Shown in pieces: positions 29,342 through 40,329 of a stretch of 64,000 nucleotides of DNA. Origin of the DNA: Rebecca billardiae RCC1528 (lineage: Eukaryota > Haptophyta); assembly GCA_965240325.2 (NCBI GenBank), contig OZ251227.1:2914001-2978000 (forward strand), read 5' to 3'. Both the position numbers and the translations under genes were made by a program. Position 1 is the first letter of the stretch. The number at the start of each line of letters is the position of its first letter. Under the pieces are notes generated by a model that made no database searches, had not been told where the DNA came from, and was given only the letters and a program-made list of their open reading frames with translations.

Positions 29342-30930
29342 TGGCGATGGTCGCAACTCAAGTGGGATTGGGGATTGGAAGATGGGCTGAAAGACCAGGC
29401 ATCGTATTCAACTCCAGCCGACCAACACTGCAGCTCTGTGATGCGGGCCCGGCCACTGGTCTGTACACGGCAGGCCCCGGGCTTGCGTCGCGCCGCAGGT
29501 TGGGGTCGCCGGCCTTCCTATAGGCGCTCACCACGGCTCTTGCGACGGTGACGGTGACATGGATGAAGACGATGGCGACGCCTTTCACGACGCTGCCTCT
29601 GCGTGGCCAGACTCGCTGCGCAGTCGATCGGCCGGATGCACATCAAAAGGGTGGTGGCGGGCCGGTCCGCGGCGGGCAAGCTCATCATGTCGTTAGGGCC
29701 TGGCGTCCGCGGCATGTGCCGTTTTCACCTCCCGCAGGTCGCATTTGAGCTGATGGAGTTATGCGGCGACGTCCTCAAGACCGGGCCAGAGGATCACAGC
29801 GTGGAGTGCAACGCTTGTTTTGCCGGGCGGTGAGCCGCGCGTGTTGATTCGCCGCGAATGATCGCTCGGCGACGACGACTACCGGTCGTCGACTATACGG
29901 GATTACGGCCGCGTACGTACTGCTATAATAACGGCGGTATAACTATCGGACCGTGTAGTAGTACCGGCGGGCCGTGGCGCGCCGCCGAGTCGTGCCGATT
30001 CCAGGACGTTATTCCGCCTATTATTCGTTCCGACGACTCATCCGACGTCGGGCCGCCGCGCGCGCATGTTAGCCCGTTATTATTATACTCGTCGTTGTTC
30101 ACCTACTTCCTGAATTCCTCATCCCGATCCGAGTCCGACTCAGAAGTCAGTGTCAGATCCGGGCGCTGCGCCATCAGTGCGGGCGGCGTCACCACTTCTG
30201 TCGCCGCCGGCGGAACGTCTCCGCCGCCGGTCGGACCGGCGCTAGAAGTCGTATAGATGAATTGCTGGCGCTATTGCTAGATCCGAGTATCCGTCAGACG
30301 TGATGGCACCGTGTCCCGTGATGGGACATGAGTCTGGTCCGGCGGCGGCACTCGCCAATCGCGATAGTTCGACACGCGGTGACTGCATGCTCTGATGATG
30401 ATCGTCATCTGTATATTGAGTGACTGGCGGGCAGCAGAGTGACGACGACGCCCACCGCGCTGTCGTCCGTCTAGTGCCAAGCTCCCAAGAGTCGTCGCGG
30501 GCCTTTGACGCGGGGCGCCGTGCGCACCGGCGCTGCAATAACTCGCCAACTCGGCATCGTCACGAGTCTGCACGGGCCTCGGCCGATTTGGTGAACCCAG
30601 CGGCGTGCACTGCCGCGAGCGTGCTGCCCGGGCTGACCTTGGATTCGATGCCAGAGTGATAAGACATGACAATTCCATAGTCTGTGCTTGCCCTCCCCAC
30701 TACCCGCGTACGCCGCGAGTGCCTCCGTACGAGTTCATGGCCGCGTAGAACGGCGCACCGTGCGGCGGGCGACGAGGCCGCACTCGTGAGCTGCATGCTG
30801 CATCCAGGCAACGCCTTGGACGCGTACCTGTGCTTCCTGAGAAGGCGGGCCTCACGCCTGGCTGCGCTGGTGTCGGTGGACGCCCTGAGCTTCACCGCAG
30901 CCAGCCCACCCTGGGCGTCGACAACCTTGT
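29342..30930. other. intergenic, no gene recognised
   Basis: A 77-residue plus-strand frame at 29603-29833 (ending VAFELMELCGDVLKTGPEDH and a short Cys-containing tail) looks more protein-like than its surroundings but has no recognisable family and may be an orphan exon or fragment. The rest shows nothing I can call. Confidence 0.3.
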
Positions 30931-31452
30931 TTACAAACCGTGCCGTGCAGGAGCCCGCTCCCACAAGCTGCTCTCACAGTGAGCCGCAGCTGGGACATCC
31001 ATCTGTTCGGCCTCCTCGCTGGGGAGCGTCAGGTCGAGCGCCGGAACTTCCGACTTGCGCGAGCCCAGCAGCCGGCCGAGCGGCGCCCAGCCGCGCGCGC
31101 TCTCCCCCTCCGCGCGGCGCAGCGTGAATGAAGGCGGGCGCGCACGACGTTGATTGAGAAAGAGCTCCTCCTCCCGCACGCGCAGGCTCCACAGCACAAG
31201 CGCGCCCGATGCGAAGAGGAAAGCATCGAAGGGTGCGGGCAGCGCGTGCTCGTCGCGCTCCCACTGAGAGCGCGACGTGGGCAACGTGAACGTCACGTGC
31301 CGACGGGCGTCGGTCAGACGACGTGGACTCCGGCGGGAGGCGAGCAGCGCGGCGGAGGAGACGTGGGTGCCAGTGAGCGTGCACGGCGCGGACGGCTCCC
31401 CGCCGCAGGGCGGCGTCGTGTGCTCGCCCGCCGGCCGCCTGCTCCAGGATCC
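30931..31452 (-). CDS. possible 3' exon of an unknown membrane protein
   Basis: An open frame on the minus strand, closed upstream by a stop near 31455, so it would need an upstream exon. It reads PPCGGEPSAPCTLTGTHVSS, a basic stretch, then VTFTLPTSRSQWERDEHALP, a hydrophobic segment (FDAFLFASGALVLWSL) and a charged tail ending at a TGA. Residue composition is unlike the noise frames nearby. No ATG and no recognisable family, so this is tentative. Confidence 0.3.
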   Translation of the reverse strand, partial: GSWSRRPAGEHTTPPCGGEPSAPCTLTGTHVSSAALLASRRSPRRLTDARRHVTFTLPTSRSQWERDEHALPAPFDAFLFASGALVLWSLRVREEELFLNQRRARPPSFTLRRAEGESARGWAPLGRLLGSRKSEVPALDLTLPSEEAEQMDVPAAAHCESSLWERAPARHGL

Positions 31453-31659
31453 TCAGAATCCTCAGAAGTCCGCCTCGCCGGGCCGCGTTGAGAGCCCCAA
31501 CTGAAAACTCCCAAGGGGGGCTTCCAGGTCTTGCATCTGAAGACCACGATCTCCGTCCGATCTTCGTTTAGTCTATTGGTGCGACGAAGCAGGAATATGA
31601 TTTTCTTTTGTCCTCCGCGTGTCGATCTCGCCGGCTCGCAAGCCAAGCCTTTCAGAAAC

Positions 31660-31790
31660 GCGGCGCGTAGCGTGGAGCCCCGCCGGGGGCCCTCACTACG
31701 TTGTCAAAAAGATCTTTTGATCAAAGAAAAGGGCACAGTGGGGGACGATTTTGAGGGCTGTTGGAGGGTGAGTTTTCGACTTTTTGAGGG
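31660..31790 (-). repeat. dispersed repeat family C, internal copy
   Basis: The complement aligns along its length with 38689-38840: CTCAAAAAGTCGAAA..., CAGCCCT[CA]AAAATCG, TTTTCTTTGATCAAAAGATC, then GGGCTCCACGCT[AG]CGCGC. About three quarters of positions agree by eye. Confidence 0.6.
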
Positions 31791-31975
31791 GGGGTATGCT
31801 GTCCATCACAGCTTAAAAGGCCGCGCCCGCTGCAATTCTTGTATCTACTATGGACGGACGTGGGATCAGATACCGAGGGTGAAACAAGTGAGTATTTTTG
31901 TCCTTCTTGTATGCTGGAGTACGAGTTTGCCGAGCGACGTTTGATTGTTTTGGGTCGAAAACAGCTATGAGGCCA

Positions 31976-32265
31976 GATTCTTTTGAATAGCGCTTGCGAA
32001 AAGAAGTTACCCGCATGTCTCGATGGATGAACTTCCTCATGGCATTGAAAGAGATTCTTTTGAATGGCGATTTTTAACCAAGTTACCCACCTGTCTCGTT
32101 GGATGAACCTCCTCATCATATTGAAGAGATTCTTTTGAATAGCGCTATTTAAAGCCAGTTACCCGCTTGCCTCGATGGATGAACCGCCTTGATAATATTG
32201 AAAGATATTCTTTTGAATATAGCGCTTGTCACAACCAAGTTACCCGCCTGTCAGCTGTCTCGTGC
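31976..32265 (+). repeat. 75-77-bp tandem minisatellite, about four copies
   Basis: Each unit contains GATTCTTTTGAATAGCG, GTTACCCGCNTG and CTCGATGGATGAAC. Units begin near 31976, 32053, 32128 and 32203 and have diverged. Confidence 0.75.
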
Positions 32266-32483
32266 TCGCGAGCGGCGCGACGACATCGGCCCGAGCGAGG
32301 ATGCCGCCTTCAAAGGCGCGCACCGAGTGCGTGCGCGACGGGTGCCGGCCAGCCGCTGGTCTCGACCTATCGCCCTCGGCCCTCCCCGAGCGCGCCTGCA
32401 GGTACCTCCGGACGCGCATTCGGCTTGCTCACTCGATCAGCTCACTCACAGCTGCCGGTCACGCAGCCGCGCGGCGGCCCCGC

Positions 32484-32789
32484 GACCAGGTCCGCGGCCC
32501 AAAGTGTGTGTGCGCGCCGCGCCGGTGCCCTCGCGCCGGTGGCGTGGGCTGGCTGGCCGCTGGTCTCGCCCACGCGCCCCACTCGCCCCAAACGCGCAAC
32601 GCCTGCGGGAAGCGCCGGCACCATACCTAACTCCGCGACCAGGTCCGCGGCCCAAAGTGTGTGTGCGCGCCGCGCCGGTGCCCTCGCGCCGGTGGCGTGG
32701 GCTGGCTGGCCGCTGGTCTCGCCCACGCGCCCCACTCGCCCCAAGCGCGCAACGCCTGCGGGAAGCGCCGGCACCATACCTAACTAACC
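32484..32789 (+). repeat. 153-bp tandem duplication, near-identical
   Basis: GACCAGGTCCGCGGCCCAAA and all that follows to CACCATACCTAACT is repeated at an offset of 153 bp (32484 and 32637), with about one visible mismatch. The period is a multiple of three, so frames stay open, but neither strand looks like a genuine protein. Confidence 0.85.
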
Positions 32790-34124
32790 TGCGCGTCGAC
32801 GCCCGTCCCGCCGCGGCCCGCGCCTCGATCGATCGTCGATCGGACCGCGTGCGTGCGACTCCGTCCGCGCCCGCGCGCAGGGTGGGAGGGGCTGATGCAG
32901 GAGCAGATGCAGGACTACCTCGAAATTGCACGCGACGAGGAGGTGCCCAGCGCGCACTTTACGCTGCGCGCATCATCGAGTGGTCGCCCAGCGAGCGCGG
33001 CAGCTGGCCACCGGGCCGGCTGACGGCGGGCGCAGCTGCCAGCTGCGGACGCGCAGCGGGCGCGGAGTGGAAGCCGGCGCAGCGGCCGGGCAGCGGCGGC
33101 CGGCGCGGCAGCACGCTCGTATACATCGCGGCAGCTACCGCCGTCGTGCGGGGAAAGCACACGCTCTCGGCGGCTTCCAAGATGCCGGCCGACGGGCCAC
33201 GGCGTGGCACTGCAGTGGCTGTGTCGAGCTGCTGCGGCGTGTGCTCGAGGCGCGGCGCTCGCACGGGCTACGCGGGCGCAGCGGGTGCGCGCAGCTGGCG
33301 CACGCAGTGCCACGTCCTGCGGCGCCAGTTTGGCGGCCGTCCGCCCCCCCGAGCTCGAGTTCTGCGCGCTTTGCGACGGCGCGGCCGGCAGCGCCCATCT
33401 GCCTGCTTGCTTGGGCACGCCAGCATGTCCGCCGCCGGGCCTGCTGCGCGCGCCGAAGCTGGAGGGCGGAGGAGGGCGCTGGGCTGCTCCTATGGCGTGC
33501 TGCAGCCCGGGCAGGCTCTACCGCGGCGCGGCGAGGCCGTCGCGCCTGCTCGCCGCCGTCGAGTCGCCCGTGCTGCGTGACCCTCGGCCGCACGTGCTCG
33601 CTCGGCGGCACCGCAGCACTAGCAGGCGTCCCATACCAGTATACTCGAGCCGCTGTGCGCACCCAAGGCGCGAGCTGCTCGAGCGGGCCAGGTGGGCCCA
33701 GGGGGTGCGTGCAGCTGGCACACGCAGCCCCGGCCCGTGTCATGGGGTGTCGGTTTGACGGTCGCCAGCCCCTGTGGGCTCGAGCGCTGTGCGCTTCACC
33801 ACGGAGGTGCTGGCAGCGCCCCGCGGCGCGCAACGGCGGGGCAGCATGGCCGCCGCCGGCGCCGCCGCACATGCCGCCGCTTACGGGCAGTCGAGAGCTT
33901 GGGGCAGCACCACTCCACCAGTACGGCCGAAAACGGCGCATGCTGCAGCTCGGGGCGGGCTCTGCCAGCCTGCTGTGGCGTGATCGCGCATTTTCCAGAC
34001 CGTCGACTCGCCCGCGCTGCATAATATTCCATTATTCGTTTGCCGCGCGTGCTCGACGGCGCTCCGCGCTGCTGCTGCCGCTACGGCCGCGCGTTGGACG
34101 GACAGCATATGCCGACGGAGAGTG
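32790..34124. other. repeat-like intergenic block upstream of the kinase 3' end
   Basis: Contains diverged duplicated segments; for example, 33500-33585 and 33935-34020 share TGCTGCAGC[CT]CGGG and CCGTCGA[GC]TCGCCCG, suggesting a period near 430-450 bp. A short plus-strand stretch (32891-33000, MQEQMQDYLEIARDEEVPSA) looks protein-like but is isolated. Confidence 0.35.
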
Positions 34125-34182
34125 CACCGCGGGCCCCTAACTACGTTGGTTCTACGGAAGGACCGCGGAACGCGGTCATATA
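34125..34182 (+). repeat. left copy of an inverted repeat flanking the kinase gene
   Basis: CACCGCGGGCCCC, then AACTACGTTGGTTCTA, then AAGGACCGCGGAACGCGGTC ATATA. The last block contains a perfect 7-bp palindrome with a GAA spacer. An inverted partner is at 37552-37613. Confidence 0.7.
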
Positions 34183-34306
34183 CTACTACCATCATTGCAT
34201 ACCGCTGTATGCGAGCATACTGCGCTACTGTGGACGGCCGGGCCCATGTTGGACAAGCCATAGCAGTGCCAGCGGTTGCCAGCCCCGCTGCACAGTGAGC
34301 CGCGCG

Positions 34307-36755
34307 TCAGGCGTCATCCGATTCCGCACCTCGGTCATCATCGTCCTCGCTCGTGCTCTCGTCCGTCGTGGAGAGCTCCCCGGTGGAGCGCTGCAGCTGC
34401 CGGGCCGCCTCGCGCGCGCGCTCGTCTGTGTCGATGAGCGCTGCGCTGACGGACAGCAGGTGGTGGATTTCCCTCTCGGCCATGGCGCGGAACTCGTGCT
34501 CGGGCGATGTCTGCGCAGGCACACGCGCGGTTCGGGCGGGGGCGCGTGGCGCAGGCGCGTCGGCGCGCGCCGTCAGCTCTGCACTGCACGCCATCCGCGC
34601 GCGGCGCGCTGCCCGCGATCTCGACGTGGCCAGAGCGAGCCGGCGCGTGCGCGCACCCATTCCACTGCTCGCGGTGGCGCCGAGACCGCGTGCGACGACG
34701 CCTCGCTGATCGGAGGCAGCTCGGTCGGTGCCGTCTCGAGCTGCTGCCAGCCCGGCGCCGCGCGGGCCGCCTCCGCGTGCCCCAGCAGCGCGCGCTGTGC
34801 GCCCTGCAGCTGTGCGCGGATCTGCTCGACGTGGGGCCTGAGCTGGTAGTCGTCCTCCATGCACGACTGCGCGCGCGCGAAGGTAGGGAGCGCGTGGGGC
34901 CAGCGCGCCGGCGGTGGCCGTCAGCGACCGGCCGCGCGCCGCAAGGCCGCGCGCGCGCGCGCCGAGCGGGGCACGGCGCGCGTGCGCACCTCCGCGAGCG
35001 CCGTGACGCTCTGGACCACGGCCGCGGGGATGTCGGGGTCGCACTGGAGCAGGGCGGAGCGCACGTCCGGGCGCGACTGCTTGCCCGTGATCACGCCCAC
35101 CTCCACCTGCTGCACCGGCACGCCGTCGTACGGCATGCGCCGCGCGGCCAGCTCGAAGAGCAGCACGCCGAAGCTGTACGCGTCCGCGCGCTCGTCGTGC
35201 GGCTGCTGCCGCAGCACCTCGGGCGCGGTCCACTGGCACGTGCCCATGCGCGCGGTCTCGATGGCGATGTGCTCGCGGATGCGCGCCGCGCCGAAGTCGC
35301 CGATCTTCGCGACCCACGCGTCCGTGAGCAGCACGTTGCCCGGCTTGAGGTCGCGGTGCACGACGGGCGGCGTCTGCGCGTGCAGGTAGCCGAGCCCGAG
35401 CGCGATCTCCTCCGCCCACTTGAGCTGCACGCTCACCGGGATCACGAGCGAGCTGTGCACGGGCTGCGGCATGTGCAGCACCTCGTGCAGCGACGAGCGG
35501 CACAGCTCGTGCACCATGCTCACCTGCCCCTGCTCCAGGCAGCCGCCGAGGAAGCGCACGATGTGCGCGTGCTGCAGGCTCGCCATCATCTGCATCTCCT
35601 GGATGAACGAGTGCGCGCGCCGGCTGCCCTGCTCGTGCCCGCCGCCCGAGTTGTCCACACGCAGCTTCTTCACCGCGACGTCGTGCCCGCTCCACCGCGC
35701 CTTGTACACGATCCCGAACGTGCCGATGCCTATACGCTCGCGCAGCTGCATCGTCGCCGCGTCCACGGCCCAGCCGGGCGTGTCGTGCAGCAGCGAGAGC
35801 GAGCTCAGCGCTGCAGCACCACACCGCCAGACCGCCAGACCGCCACCGCACCACCGCACCGGCGAGCGCGCGCGGCACGGCGCGGCGCGGCGAGGAGAAG
35901 CGTGAGGGCGCCAGCGGACAGGGGGGGTCGCGGGCGCGCCGCGCGCGACGGCGAGCGCGCGCGTCGCACGGCGGGGCGCGCGCGACGCGCAGCGCGCAGG
36001 GGCGGTCGTCGGGTGCGGGTGTGCGAGCGCGCACCGTGCGCCTCGTCTTGCTCGCGCCTCGCGGGCACGCGGCTCAGGGGGAGGAGGGCGATGGGCCGGC
36101 GCGCCGGCGCGGGCGCCGCGCTGGGCGGCGCGGGCGGCGGCGCGCTCTCCGCCTCGTCGCCCGCCTCCCCGCGCGGAGGGCTCATCGACGCGCTGCGCCG
36201 CACCGGCAGCGTCATGCTCATCTGCGGCACGAGCGGCGAGGCGGCGTTGACCAGGCTGTTGCGCCGAGTCGGGATGCCCATCGAGAGCGCGAGCTGCGCC
36301 GCGACGGGCGTGCCCGTCGCCGACGTGAGCAGGGTGCCGCCGACGCGGCTCGCGTGCCGCGGCGGCAGACCGCCGCCGCCGCCCGCCCGTCTCGCGCCCG
36401 AGCCCTGCACGACGGACGCCCGCGGTCGCGCGCCAAGCGCGCCGGATGGCGTCTGCACGCGCGAGCGTGGCGTGGGCACCTGGAGCGTGGAGCGCGAGCG
36501 TGGCGTGGGCGTCTGGTTCCCGGCCTTCCGAGCGCGCGACGCGGTCGACATGCTGAGCGCCCCGCTCCCCTCGCTGTGGTTGCTGGCGGATCGCGCCAGC
36601 CCTTTGCCCGCGTGCGACGGGTGCAGGTGCACGTACGCCTCGATGGGCAGCGGCACTTGGAAGGCCTCCTCCATGCGGCCGGCCTCCTGGGAGGTGTGTC
36701 GGGGGAGGAGGCCACCTGTCCTCATCACGCCCGCAGGCTTGGTGGCCAGCACCAT
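34307..36755 (-). CDS. protein kinase, tyrosine-kinase-like (TKL/Raf-like) family
   Basis: Four exons: 36755-36035, 35810-34990, 34866-34657 and 34510-34307; all junctions keep phase and every donor is GTGCGC; 651 residues. Residues 1-240 are a Ser/Arg/Pro-rich disordered region. The kinase domain (about residues 255-545) has the glycine loop GIGTFGIVYKARW, VAVKKL with the catalytic Lys, the catalytic loop VVHRDLKPGNVLL, DFGAA with the metal-binding Asp, TAPEVL and ADAYSFGVLLFEL. It closes, across the third exon, with the usual subdomain XI pattern ESCMEDDYQLRPHVEQI. The C-terminal exon carries a helix (EFRAMAEREIHHLLSV) and a very acidic tail. Likely an active Ser/Thr kinase in MAPKKK- or integrin-linked-like signalling. 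The ATG at 36755 is the first in frame. Confidence 0.92.
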
Positions 36756-37458
36756 GCCCGGCCGCCGAGCACCGCGCAGGGTGCACCGCGGTCTTGGGCG
36801 CCCCGCGCAGCTAGCGGTCGGCAGCTGGAGGCTCTGCTGGGCGGCTCTTTCTTTGATCAGGGAGCCAACCCCTTGCTTGGCGAAACGAGACGACGATGGC
36901 GGCGCGGCGCTTGACCTTTGTCCGGCCCGGGCGGTCAAAGGCTCGAGCGGAGCACTAGAAGAATTTCCCGGACCGAACCGAACGAAAGCCTGGCTGTATT
37001 GCTACGTGACGGGGTGACTCCACTAGCTGATGCCAGTCTACAGGCAGCATCGTCCACCACCTCGTCGTCCGCGGCCCGGTGCGCGCGCGCAGTGACGCGG
37101 GTCGGAGGCACGTCGCAGTCGGGCCCGCGGCCACGCGACGGCCGACGGCGGCGCGGTCGGACTCATTGTACTCGGTGAGTATTAGTCTACTAGTCGGTCG
37201 GCCGGTACAGTCACAGTGTGAGTTACTGTCGTACTGACTCGCCGGCGCTGTTAGTGTTACACTCGGTCACTGTACTCGCCGGAGTACGGTTAACCGTAAC
37301 GGTAGCGGTATGGCACCGGGCGGGCGGGTCTTCGAGATCCGCGCGGCCCGTGCCCGTGGGCGTGGGCGACGGCCACGGAGAGTTAATACTCGGGCCGAGC
37401 CCGAAGTCAAAGTGGCAGCTCTAAGTACTGTGACGCGGGACGCGGTCGACGCTAATAG
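36756..37458. other. intergenic upstream of kinase
   Basis: Putative kinase promoter side. No gene recognised. Confidence 0.4.
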
Positions 37459-37613
<155 letters not shown>

Positions 37614-38688
37614 GCCGTGCAATCGCGGCTCTCCGCCGTAGTGGCAGTTCGCCAGTTGAAGTCGGTTCTGAGATGACTGAAGCTATATTAGTCCGACCGT
37701 CGCCCTGCCTGCGCGACCGCGAGACTCATTCACACTTCACACAATCACAGCAGCGGACCTGAGACCGCACCCGGCACCGGTCGTCAAATCGGACGTCCGT
37801 CTGACAACTAGCTGCCAAATGTCCAACTGGCTGATCAGCTCCGGGATCCGACCCGTCCGCGATCGTGCCATCGGCATCGGAATTACTACTAGTAGCTGCC
37901 AAACTGTCTCTACACAGTGTCCAACTCTGGCTGATCAGCTCGGATCCGACCCGTCCGCGATCGTGCCGAGTGAGTCGTGCCGCGGAGCTCGGAGTACTGA
38001 AGGAGTCGGGTGTGACAGCAGGGTGCTTTAGCGCTGCGGCCCGTGCCAGCCAACGACCAGACGTACTCTGGCCACTTGACCCGTTGCACGGGTGAGTGAC
38101 CGTACGCCCTCGGCCTAGTGCCTACCGCGCGCGCCGCGCGACCGGCGACTCGGGGTGATGGAGAGCGGATGGCGACAGCAGCAGCAGTCCTCATGAAGAC
38201 GATGAAACTGGCGGCACGGGTGCACGAGGTGGCAGGCGAAAGCGCGCCGACGAGACCGCATTTGACACACCTGAGCCGCACGCGCGTGCCGTCGCCGAGC
38301 GGCGAGCGCTGCAAACGCGCAACCGTACCGCGCGCGCCACGACGGCGCGGCACTAGCTGATGCAGGCCGTACTGCCGGCACTGCTTCTGCGATCATGCGC
38401 CACGGTCGCAGCTGACTGCGTGAGCAGCAAGCGGGAGGCGGGTCCGGAGGCACGTGCAGGCGCCGTCCCGCATATCCGCCATGTCGCCCATCGTGCCGGG
38501 GCACGTCACCTCCGACGATCCGGATGTGGCCCAGTCCGGACGTCACGCGATCCGGGAAGACGAGTACGATTCGCTCGTAACGAACCGTTACACTAATGTC
38601 ACGTCCAGCTGACGTCCAGATCGCACTTTACTTAAGGGAATCAGCTGGGCGCGCACTTTTTCGGCCTGATAGACCTCTCAATGCGATC
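37614..38688. other. intergenic, no gene recognised
   Basis: Holds a 50-bp direct duplication (37820-37870 and 37918-37970) sharing GTCCAACT, TGGCTGATCAGCTC and GATCCGACCCGTCCGCGATC. Nothing coding is recognised. Confidence 0.45.
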
Positions 38689-38862
38689 TCAAAAACTCGA
38701 AACTCGGTCTCCGCCAGCCCTAAAAATCGCCCCCCGTCCCTTTTTTTCCGCCGCCCCCCGTCCCTTTTTTCTTGATCAAAGATCTTTTTGAAACGTGGTT
38801 CGGGCCCGCTGGTGCGGGCTCCACGCTGCGCGCTCCGCCCTGCACCGCGGGCCATAATACTA
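38689..38862 (+). repeat. dispersed repeat family C, longest copy
   Basis: Runs from CTCAAAAACTCGAAACTCGG through TTGATCAAAGATCTTTTTGA to GCACCGCGGGCCATAATACT. Partial inverted copies lie at 31660-31790 and 28167-28206. Confidence 0.6.
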
Positions 38863-39006
38863 AGTTACTGACAGTCAGTCTCAGTGTCAAGAAACGCCAG
38901 TGGGGCGTGGCAGTACCCGCGACCGCGTCGCGGCGTCGTCAGTCGTGTCAGTCGTCGGTTCAGGTTGGCATCATCACGAAATTATGCTCGCAGCCTCGCA
39001 CAGCAG

Positions 39007-40167
39007 TCATCCCGCCACGGCCGCGCGTCTGCGGCTGCTGGTGCCGGCTGCGAGCGGCTTGCTGCCCGCTAGCAGACCACCTGCTCCTGCAGCAGCCATG
39101 CGCTCTGTGGGGGCCGGGCAGCAGTGTGCGTAGCGCGCGCACAGCGCGTGCTCCGCGTCTGGGCCCCAGTGCTTGTGCCGCGGCCAGCGTATGGGCTGGT
39201 GCTGCTGCGCCTTGGCCGACCCGCTCTTGGCCGCCGCAGATCCGTTCCCCCCGGCTGCACCCGGGCCCCAGTCTGGCTGCAAGAAGAGCTCGGGCGGGAA
39301 GACCGTCTCCAGCACGTCCTGCTCCGTGCGCGTGAAGGGCAGGAAGTGGCCCCGCAGCGCGTTCGCCATCAGCAGCGCAAACGTCTCGTGGCTCGGCCGG
39401 AGCAGCATCACTGGGCGAGGGGGTCGTGCCGCGCGAGCACGGTGGGGGGCGGATGGGCGGGGCGGGGCGGCTAGGCTGGGCGGGGCGGGGCGGAGACCGC
39501 ACCCCTCGAGCGCGCTGCGCGAGTGCCGCGCGAGTGCACGCGCCCCGCGCGCACTGTGCGTGTTGAGCCCCCAGTAGCCCCTGTACGCGCGCTCTGGCGC
39601 AGCCTGGAAGAGGAGCCCCGCTGAGCGCGCGCGCTGGAGCGTGGGCTCTGGCGAGGCGGAAAGCACGACGTCAAGGTCCGTGTGGAGCACCATGTCGTAC
39701 TCCACGAGCGTCCACGCGAAGAGCTTGTACAGTGTCGCCCAGCCGTCGTTGCGCGGCTGGACAATCTTGGGCTTCCGAGGCGGCAGCTGCAGCAGCGGCG
39801 TCGGCTGGCCGGGCAGCGTGCGGAAGAGCGGGCGCAGGTCGCGCGTAAGATTGCGCAGGTCCCAGCCCTGTGCGTGGAGCATCGCCATCGAGTCCTCGTC
39901 GTACTCGCCGTGCATCAGCAGCACCTTGGGCCCCGTGTACGCGTGCGCGCGCAGCTGGCAGCCCATCTTGTACGCGAGCGCCGCGATCTTGCGCGGCGTG
40001 TGGTGCGCGCGGCAGATGCGCTCCTTCGCGGGGTCGCATGCGCGCGAAACGACCGTCGACACGACGGCGTATGGGGCGCGTGCGCCCCCGTCACAACCGG
40101 CCACAGCCGCGAGCACGGTGCATGCAACAAGGCCGAGGCGATTCGCGCCGGGCGCTGCCGCCATCAT
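39007..40167 (-). CDS. GT8-like glycosyltransferase (glycogenin/galactinol synthase type)
   Basis: Two exons, 40167-39555 and 39410-39007 (144-nt intron, phase 1); 338 residues. The N-terminus (residues 1-28) is a likely signal peptide or anchor (RLGLVACTVLAAVAG). The catalytic core has YKLFAWTLVEYDMVLHTDLD, where DLD is the DXD-type metal/UDP-sugar site, and the splice restores the GT8 pattern YWGLNTH|MMLLRPSHETFALL. Residues 255-320 include an ELFLQPDWGPG stretch, and HKHWGPD resembles the terminal GT8 His/Lys region. GT8 retaining enzymes transfer glucose, galactose, xylose or glucuronic acid. The secretory N-terminus suggests ER/Golgi or extracellular action. The acceptor is unknown. Confidence 0.88.
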   Translation of the reverse strand: MMAAAPGANRLGLVACTVLAAVAGCDGGARAPYAVVSTVVSRACDPAKERICRAHHTPRKIAALAYKMGCQLRAHAYTGPKVLLMHGEYDEDSMAMLHAQGWDLRNLTRDLRPLFRTLPGQPTPLLQLPPRKPKIVQPRNDGWATLYKLFAWTLVEYDMVLHTDLDVVLSASPEPTLQRARSAGLLFQAAPERAYRGYWGLNTHSARGARALARHSRSALEGCGLRPAPPSLAAPPRPSAPHRARAARPPRPVMLLRPSHETFALLMANALRGHFLPFTRTEQDVLETVFPPELFLQPDWGPGAAGGNGSAAAKSGSAKAQQHQPIRWPRHKHWGPDAEHALCARYAHCCPAPTERMAAAGAGGLLAGSKPLAAGTSSRRRAAVAG

Positions 40168-40324
40168 CAAATGACAATCCGGCGCCAGTGCCCAGTGACG
40201 CCACGACCCGGTGCCTCCTAGGGTGGGTGGGGTGGCACCGGCTTAGCCGCTTACTGTCTCATCAGATGTCCATCATAGTTATCGACTGTTAACAGTATAC
40301 ACTTGTTACTGACTGCTAGCTACG

Positions 40325-40329
40325 TAGAT
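40325..40329. repeat. left target-site duplication (TAGAT) of LTR element
   Basis: Identical to 45105-45109, immediately outside the two LTRs; 5 bp is the size typical of Ty1/copia integration. Confidence 0.8.

Noticed and set aside
29540-29590. Fragment of a HACD gene (similar to 21310-21370 by eye)
   Set aside because: The similarity is limited to common codons of hydrophobic segments and does not extend.
32167-33580. Long plus-strand frames over the 153-bp duplication
   Set aside because: The frame stays open only because the unit is a multiple of three; residues are low-complexity and both strands are open.
34150-34182. Helitron 3' end (hairpin followed by CTRR)
   Set aside because: The hairpin is followed by TCATATA rather than CTRR, and no Rep/helicase coding is present.
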